The notes beneath the pieces were generated by a model that saw nothing but the letters and a program-made list of their open reading frames with translations, was not told where the DNA came from and made no database searches. Both the position numbers and the translations under genes were made by a program. Below, one piece after another: positions 56,591 through 64,000 of a stretch of DNA of 64,000 nt. The DNA comes from Alnus glutinosa (taxonomy: Eukaryota > Streptophyta > Magnoliopsida > Fagales > Betulaceae), in the NCBI RefSeq assembly GCF_958979055.1, contig NC_084886.1, forward strand, positions 3,925,001-3,989,000, read 5' to 3'. The number at the start of each line of letters is the position of its first letter. The first letter of the stretch is position 1.

Positions 56591-56952
56591 ACCCATGAAC
56601 AAACACAAATGAGAGAGAGAGACCCATGAACAAACACGAGAGACAGAGAGAGAGACAGAGATTCTCACATGGCATATAATACACAAGGGAAGCATTAACT
56701 AAACCAACATAAAAGATAGCAATTTTACATCTAACTATGTCGAGATATCATTTCAAGCGGAACCAAAGAGAAGGCTGCCAAAAATAGGATATTCATACAA
56801 TCATACTACTAAGTTGATTTACAGCGTCTAACAAATAACGATCAAAGAAGAAGAAATGCGATCCTCGTTTCAGAATGTGATTGCCCACAGAGCAAGATAT
56901 AGGAGTAGCGCATAACTTGGTCACACAACTTCAAAACTACATGTCCCAAAGA

Positions 56953-59900
56953 TCAAACAGATGGGAAAAACTTGTTCAGGTTAAAGGGCAGAGAATAGAA
57001 TTCCTCGCTTCTTGTGTCCGTCTTGAAATTCCTGAACCTATCCCACCAATGCATGCCTCTATCTCTCCTGGTTTGGCTGTCTTTCTGGTGCAGTGTGAAG
57101 TCCAAGAACAGAGCCAATAAACCAGCAACAAATGGTTCTGATGAGAAGGGTACATTGATCATATCGTTGAACTGCCAAAATAAGAAAGAGATTTGATTAA
57201 ACCCCTCAACAACTTGACACAACGAAGGAAAAAACAAAGGGTCTGTAAAGAAGATGAAGTTTTAAGAAGCTAGATAGAAAGAGGATAGGAGAAGAGAAGC
57301 CATGTCTGTACCCATCTTGCTCCTGTGTGGACAGGACCATAGCCGTTAACAAGTGTATACTCATTGAAGTATTGAGGTATTGATAAGCCCATGAAAACTG
57401 AGAAGCCTAAAACGAACTTTGTTCTAAAGCTGTTTAAGTTGCAAAACTGAAGAAAACTGAGGCCTGCTGAACCTGTTCATGTGAAATATGAAAAATATCA
57501 AACAAACAAACCAACCTTGAATTGATCAATTGAACTATGATAATAGAACCAGCTACAGAAGTTAATAACAACACCTACCCACATAAGCAAAGAACAGGCA
57601 GTACAAAGCTCCAATGATTGGGGCTGGGATTGAAGCAAAGACAGCTCCAAATTTTCCTGGACAGCCACACATGTCAAAAATACATACTTTCAACAAGGAG
57701 AGATAGATCAAGTGTGAATCTATTACATGAATCATTTACCAAGGATGGAAAAGAAGATCATGAATCCAGCTGATATTTGGACAACCCTTCGGCTACCTAC
57801 ACGAGTCAATGCTAACAAACCTGCATTTTCACTAGAGTGTATAATGAAGAACAGTAGAAAAAAGTTAGCTAAGTACTGATAAATTAGAATATTTCTATGT
57901 ATGTGGTGATTTTGAACAAGAATCTTACACAGAAACCGATGACCCATTTCCAGTTCCAAATATCCCAGAGAACAGAATGCCCACTCCCTGATATTAAAAA
58001 ATTTACAATATAATTGTTAAAAAGTGAGAAGACTAAAAAAAATAAAAACAACTTCTTCAGGTATGAAATCACCCAGAAAAACATTTTTATAATAGTCAGA
58101 TCCCACCGGCTAACCATATCGTTTCGATAAATATGCAGGGCAACTAAAAGGTCTTGGATATTAAATTGCTATACAATGATTTATTCATCCTATACTATTT
58201 AAAGGAGTCACCTATATAGATGAGGGCAAAACTGAAGGCAAGAAATCATAACCTGTTTACCTGCCAACCAACACCACGGCTAAGAACTGAAGGGGGAATT
58301 GGAGTTGCACTTGCATACCTTGACACGGCAATGAAAGCACCAGTGGACTGTTCAATCATAAAATTATTCAAAAAATGAGCACATCAATATATTCATTTTT
58401 CACTTCTAACGAAATAAACCACAATCCATACCAAATATTCAAAAGTTATAAGAAATTTCATGTAATCAAGTATTAAAATAATTTGGTTATTATTTTCTTG
58501 AGGGCGGCAATAAGCAGAGCAAAAATTCAAGCATTTGCCTATAATAGGGGGAAAGTTTAATTCAGTAGCTTATCAACAAATATTAAGACAATGCTTTGCC
58601 TTCAAGATGCAGTATGAGCAACTAATTAAAAAGAAAAGAAAAGAAGTGTTGCTTGACAGTCTCTTTTTTATATAAGTAATCAAGATGTATAAAAAAAAGA
58701 AAAGAAAGTGTAAGCCACCCCAAGTACACAAGGAATATACAAGAGAGGACACTTAGCTAAAAGGAGAAAAACGAACAAGGAAATCATGAAAATTAAGCAC
58801 AGGCAGGTATGCAAAAGCCACTGTTCAAATACAGCATAGAAGAAAAAAGATCTAAGTTCTCCAACGTCCTCTCGCGGTTCTCAAAACTCCTATCATTCAT
58901 TTCCCTCCAAATACACTACAAGAGGCAAGAAGGCATCATCTTCCATACAACGGCACTCTAAGTGCTACCAACAGTCCACCAACAAGCAAGCAAATCAACA
59001 ACCATTTAAGAATAACCCAAGATAACCCGAAGAGGCTGAAGAAAGCGTTCCATAAGGCGCAAGCAAGCTCTATCCAAGTGCTTGACAGTATTCTACAAAG
59101 TAACAATGAGCTCATGGAAATATATTTCACGAGTACAAACATAAACCAACCTCTACAAGAGCAACAAATGAAGCAGCCATCATAGCAAAAGATTCTCCTG
59201 CATCAAAAGTAGGAGCTCCCCATTGAAAAGGATATGGAACTCTTATCCTGCAGCAAACAGCGATTTACAACAATAAGGACCAGTAATCAGCAAAATGACA
59301 CCTCATTTGTCTGGACAACTCAGGTGCGCAAGAAACAAATTGATGATCCTGGTTCCCATCATGAGTTGGACAGTACACCACCCACATAATTAATGAAAAC
59401 AATCTAATTTGTTCAAGTGTAAGACCTCTAGCAATGTATGAACTGAAATCCAGTAAAAAAACATAACATTGTAACTGTAGAAAAATAACTCTAAGAGCCT
59501 TACCATGGAGCAGCACCAATGATTCCAGCACGATCAGTTCTACAACTTATTTGAGTTTTAGGCCCTGTATTCTTGTAAGCCCCACCCACAGTGAGCAGAT
59601 GAGCATAAATCCAAACAATCACCACCGAGAATATAACAGCAAAGCGATCAAAGACAGGCCTATGCCCATGTATCAAATGAGGTAAATACTGCAATCATAG
59701 ACTTCATGTTTAGAATGGTTGCCTATGCTTAGCAAAGAGAAATAACTGCAAATGATGATTGAAAGTTACCTGTGAAAATAATACTAGAATGATGAGTTGT
59801 GGCAGCCCAATCTCCACACATTTTGCAAGCTAGACATTCAAAGTCATAGTCAATAACATATATAGTAAAATTAGATACAATTTCAATGAGATAGTAAAGA

Positions 59901-61647
59901 AAGGGGGAAGAGGGTGTTGGGGAGGAGGGGGAGCAGAGGGAAAGAAGTGGCATTGACACTCTTTTGTTGTTGGAAGTTCATAGATACATACCACAGGAAA
60001 ACCAAACTCATATAGCCCAAAACCTGACAAGGCGACCAGGGGAACAGCAGAAAGTGGACTTAAGAACCTGGATAAATAAAGAAACATAGAACTTAGCAAC
60101 TTAAGATTAGGAGGAATTGCAGCATAACAGACAAAGATTAAAAACCCAATCCATCAATCTTGGATGTTTTGGGGCCCCCATTAGGTTTGTGTTTAATTGA
60201 AAATTTAGAGTGGTGGAATATTCATTGCAGTTAGTTAAACACTGCTTATCCCAAAAGCTTAAGCTGATAGAAATTGATGAATTAAAAGGTAAATGACAGA
60301 GACAAATGTTCAAATTCAAAACCTTCGCTTTAATATACCATGTTAAATCATCACTTATTCCAAAAGCTTAAGCTGATAGAAAGTGATAAATTTTATTATT
60401 TAATTTTATATTCTAACACTCAAGAGTTCACATTTGCATCAAACAAGCATATTTTGAACAAACGAGACTACTCTAAAATGAATTCTTAGTGACAGCATCC
60501 ATTGATTACATAATAAACAAAAGCTTGTGCAGATAAGCAATGGAGCACCAATTCAGCTGATTTCAATCATCTTAATTACAAAGTACTAACCTTGCAACAT
60601 TACGCCAAAGGCCACTAAAGCCAACTACAATCTGGAGAGTTGAGGCAACAATAAGAGCACCCTGGATTCCACGCATTATCCTTTCAAATTTCTGTACAGA
60701 CATAAAAAATCAGGTGAACCAGGATTATGACATAAATAATAATAACAAATTTTTTAAAAAGAAAAAGAAAAAGGAAGGCACCAAACTAGATGGGATTCCA
60801 GTGAGCCAACCTCTTGAGGATTCAAAATGTCACTGTATCGAGCTGCCAAAATGATTGAAATGGTTGTTGGCACATAACTATAAGAAGCTCCGATCACAGC
60901 AGGTAGGCGAGTCCCAAAAAATGATTGAAACAATGTGTTCAAACCAGCCACAAACAATATTGTCTGAATCATTTTTGCCTTCTCCTCCTAAAAATGAAAA
61001 TCGTATTCTAAATTATGGATTACAACCTATATAATACGGAAACATCCATATACCAGATACAAAAACAAGAAACAGCAAAGCTGGTGTCCAATTGTTATTG
61101 TCTTTGTCAAGGCTTACATTGCCTCCCCCCATCTGCGGAACAAGAGATGTGGGAATCAAAACTGTCGTGCCAAGCATCACCAGGTAATGTTGGAAACCAA
61201 GTAGTATTGCCTCGGCTGCATTTGAAAAACAAACCCTCAATTTAAAGCAATGATACATTTCTGAGAAATGAATGTATGTTTTAAAAATTAAAAACAAACA
61301 TCAAAAACTTGTTAGTGTGATATTTATCAACAAAGTTCCATAAAGTTCACCACCATCAAATGCAGAGTAATGCACAGAAGGACCCCATGAATATAATGAT
61401 TGTTGACCAATAAACTTGCATTTGCTGAGACTAAGGATCAAATATTCAGCCCCTTTTTCAGTGGAACTGAAAAAGTGATGTTCACAGTATAAACTAGATA
61501 GATATCATTCAAGTCAATGAGATTAAAGAGACACTCACGCCATGGAGGAGGACTAGTAATGCAGTAAGATATGCTTGGTAGCTGATCTCTGACTGGATGT
61601 GGCTGTAGCTCTTCTTGTTTTGGCGGTGGCGCAGGTCCTCCTGCCAT
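56953..61647 (-). CDS. Nucleobase-ascorbate transporter (NAT6/7/8 group)
   Basis: Fourteen exons (61647-61539, 61215-61118, 60987-60811, 60691-60591, 60067-59992, 59829-59770, 59688-59504, 59247-59151, 58347-58261, 57987-57929, 57831-57740, 57656-57579, 57472-57312, 57171-56953) join in phase to 532 residues, the length recalled for Arabidopsis NAT6. Landmarks are DQLPSISYCITSPPPW, the TM1 QH motif in GFQHYLVMLGT, TRLPAVIGASY, GGAYKNTGPKTQISCRTDRA, the NAT signature ENAGLLALTRVGSRR, FGAVFASIPAPIIGALY and the tail EEFYSLPFNLNKFFPSV. The family carries uric acid, xanthine or uracil across the plasma membrane with protons; ascorbate transport is shown only in some animal members. Neighbourhood suggests correspondence to NAT7/NAT8; sequence alone fits NAT5/6 as well. 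A LINE fragment sits in the intron before exon 9. Confidence 0.94.
58661..59078 (-). mobile_element. 5'-truncated LINE in NAT intron 8, with TSD
   Basis: The 11-bp word TGCTTGACAGT flanks this stretch (58650-58660 and 59079-59089). The minus strand ends in an A-rich tail (TAAAAAAGAG at 58661) and, before it, encodes broken LINE C-terminal words: ALRVPLYGR.., a CSVFGGK-like region, SFENRERT-like sequence, then VYIPCVLGVAYTFF. This is the usual 3' end of plant L1-type LINEs. Only the last 420 bp were inserted, as is typical for abortive reverse transcription. Confidence 0.8.
60233..60421 (+). repeat. Dispersed repeat (copy also at 20127-20400), NAT intron 4
   Basis: ATGTTCAAATTCAAAACC, CTTTAATATACCATGTTAAA and CCAAAAGCTTAAGCTGATAG match the 20.3-kb copy. 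The last word occurs twice here (60251 and 60360), so part of the unit is duplicated. The class is unclear. Confidence 0.55.
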
Positions 61648-64000
61648 GCTTCTTTCCCTTCCTGAGTACTTCTTTCTCTCAAAGAGAAACCCAAAAAAAG
61701 AAAAAAAGATTAGTCCTTTACACACCACAATTTCTGAATATCCAAACAAAAACCCGAACTCCAAAAAATTCTCACAGCCCCAAAAGAAGAAAATAAATCA
61801 GAAAATCTTCGCGAAAACCCAGATGTCACGAACCCCAAAAACAACTGGTATACCACGCCACCACAAAACACCTTAAGAAACCAGCTAGACCAAAACTTAC
61901 TCTAACAAAGCAAGTAACTTTCGTTTTTTTTTTTTTTTTTTTTCTGATCAGCAACCAAAGCAAATAACTGAAATAAGGAATAGCAAAACTCACTTATGAG
62001 TATAATAGGAGTAGCAGTTATCAGAAAGCAAGCATTGCAGTGAAAACCCTTCTCTCGAAAAGTTCACACACTAGAACAACTTGGAGAATCCAGGAGTGTG
62101 TTTAATGTAAGTAATGTATGCGTTATTTTACAGCTCAAGACCCACTTGGAGGCCAAGAAACTTAAAAGGGAGTGTGAAGCTATGTAAAAGAAGATATGGA
62201 AAAGAAGAAACACAAAAGCAAAAGGAGGCAGTGTTTCCCTTCCTCCTAATTTCCAAAGGAATCTCTTCATTTCTTTTGTAATATGAGGTGCAGTTTTTTA
62301 TTATGGGTCTGCCTTCTTTTCTTCAATCGCGTAAAGATAAAGTTGGTATAAAAGCTTCTCCACCGTCACCTTAACCAATCTAATTTACTTACTTTTATTT
62401 TATTATTAAACTTTGAGGCCGGACAGCGAAAAATGAAGATCTTTTGTTCTGTAAATCTTCGTCCTCCAGTTACTACAGCAACGTTGTCTTTTACTGTGAC
62501 TGAGAGAATCTAAAAGACAGCAATGGGACCGTAACTAGTTTGAAGAAAACGATAAAGAGGTTTTAGATTTGGTTGCACGAAAGGAAGAACTGAATAGTCC
62601 ACCATTAATGCTTCTCAAGTTTGTGTGAAACGTACACACAACCCCCCATTTTGTCTTGACACGTCTTGTACAACCTGGAAACCATACGTCCAGGGTAAAC
62701 TTGGAGTCCTCCTGCTCACACTCAAATACGCGTCTATACAAAGATTGGCACAACACAAACATGCAGCGTTTTGGGGTCAGTATGTCAGTATCATTGCTCA
62801 AATCCTTGTGCAGCCGTTAGAACGATCACAATGAGTTTTTTAAGAGAAAAATAAATTTCACTTTAAAAGTTTAGTTTGATTAATTTAGCTAGTTAATTAC
62901 TTTTTAGAATTATTAAACAACAAATTCTCTAAATATTTTTATACTTTGAATAAATATTAAGTTAACTACCAAAATTATTTAATGTATTAAAAAGAGTTTA
63001 TTAAATGGTAATTCTTGTTAAATTGTAAGAGAAAAACCAAATATAAATAGCTCATTTTGAGTGCTCTTTATAGGATGGAGATTTGTACAATAAGACCGGC
63101 CCTTTATGTGAGAGGTTGTTCGGACCTATTTGTTTAAATAGGTGTTCGATAATTTATAAGGTCTATCAAGAATGTTAAATGGTAATTTGTGAATTTTGTT
63201 AAATTGTAAGAGAAAAATCAAATATAAAGAACTCATTGTTAATGCTCTTAAAGGATGGAGATTTGTATAATACGATTTCTTCATGTAAAAATGTAAAATG
63301 TTGTTCAGACCTATTTGTTTGAATACATATTCGATAATTTATATTTATCTGGTTGAGCAAGTACTCACTGTTCGAATAGGTGAGTTCCTTATGAATAGGT
63401 AAAACCTATACTATTGTGCATGCCACCATGGTGTGTGGCTCTACGTGTTTAGCCAAAAGGAATGATATCATAATATTTGAGACATGCATTAATTGTACGT
63501 ATATTACCAAATAAATAATAGCAGTTGTAGGATTATGTATTTATCGATGCAAATTAATTGGTCACGTTACTTTCTTCTTTTCTTTTTTCTTTTTCTTTTT
63601 TTTTCTTTTTTTTTTTTTTTTTTTTTGTAAGTAATGGTCACGTTACTTTCAATTCATTGGATTTGGGTTACTTGGTGAGGCTTCACGGGTATATATTGAG
63701 AATTTGTCTACAACTTTCCTACGTGTCTCACGACTCTCACCCAGTCACCCTTCCATTCAAGTAACTTAAGAAGGTTCCCTCCCTCTTTGCCCTTTTGTTA
63801 TCCAGAAGAATAAATAAAATAAAAACAATGGCCCCACGCATTGCTTTCGCTAACCCCAAAGCATAATGACAAGAATAATAAATGATCAACTTTAGAAAAG
63901 AATGGAATGAAAGAAAGACAACGATTAAAGAGACCCTATGGCCCTAGGGGTTTTTTTTTTTTTTTTTTTTTTAAAGGGTACATTAATTAGAAAATAGGAT
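61648..64000. other. NAT 5' region and window end
   Basis: It contains the NAT 5' UTR (possibly with a leader intron, as the region up to about 62270 has no other gene), a T tract at 61925-61944, a tandem duplication at 62995-63345 and T tracts at 63574-63627 and 63953-63973. I see no gene here. Exact NAT promoter elements could not be placed. Confidence 0.4.
62995..63345. repeat. About 175-bp tandem duplication
   Basis: Both copies contain TTAAATGGTAATT, GTTAAATTGTAAGAGAAAAA, AGGATGGAGATTTGTA-AATA, GACCTATTTGTTT and TTCGATAATTTATA in the same order, starting near 62997 and 63174. They differ by substitutions and a small insertion. Confidence 0.75.

Larger units (their letters stand above)
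48751..56952. other. 8-kb gene-poor region
   Basis: No gene that I can support lies between the PADRE promoter and the NAT stop codon. The DNA is very AT-rich, with foldback elements near 48.95 and 49.55 kb, a (TA)n run at 49953-49980, MITE-like elements at 51016-51257 and 52280-52612, and a LINE RNase H relic near 55 kb. An AT-only tract and an hAT-like end lie just before the NAT gene. Open frames such as 53048-53239 and 53957-54244 show no known domain. Confidence 0.5.

Overview
This 64 kb window is nuclear DNA of a eudicot plant, probably a woody one. It is AT-rich, its genes have many introns with GT..AG borders, and its long intergenic tracts are full of plant-type transposon relics. 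The species cannot be fixed from the sequence.

Ten protein-coding genes are supported, in this order: ENT1-like nucleoside transporter (659-2366, -), WAT1/UMAMIT transporter (8530-11300, +), SPARK-type receptor-like kinase with a frameshift in its membrane exon (12940-15950, +), PUB18/19-like U-box E3 ligase (16346-18406, -), XTH33-like xyloglucan enzyme (21970-23255, +), mitochondrial ALDH2B aldehyde dehydrogenase (26424-30758, -), splicing factor PRP31 (34551-39584, -), PRIN2-like chloroplast protein (41738-46914, +), a PADRE/DUF4228 protein (47254-48408, -) and a nucleobase-ascorbate transporter (56953-61647, -). For each spliced gene the exon phases were followed by hand and give one continuous frame, except in the kinase. 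The genes do not form a pathway. What links them is history: from memory, several neighbours match the gene content of two duplicated segments of Arabidopsis chromosome 1 (around At1g10522-At1g10560 and At1g60030-At1g60190), so the window looks like an unsplit ancestral block.

The most striking mobile DNA is a complete, apparently young non-autonomous Ty3/gypsy-type LTR element at 4527-8015. Its 481-bp LTRs differ at one site and it is flanked by the target duplication TATTC. It codes only for gag. In place of pol it carries 22 copies of a short hairpin unit whose outer stem bases vary but stay paired. Just upstream lies a solo LTR (duplication TATGG) inserted in a decayed LINE. Other relics include a truncated LINE with an 11-bp target duplication in a NAT intron, a LINE RNase H remnant near 55 kb, an HMG-CoA reductase pseudogene in a PRP31 intron, and a range of MITE-like foldback elements. 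Some of these have long arms and a 9-bp duplication, and some have GC-rich cores.

Gene-poor stretches are 18.4-22 kb, 23.3-26.4 kb, 30.8-34.5 kb, 39.6-41.7 kb, 48.4-56.9 kb and 61.6-64 kb. They hold AT-rich DNA, microsatellites, foldback repeats and tandem duplications, and no further gene that I can support.
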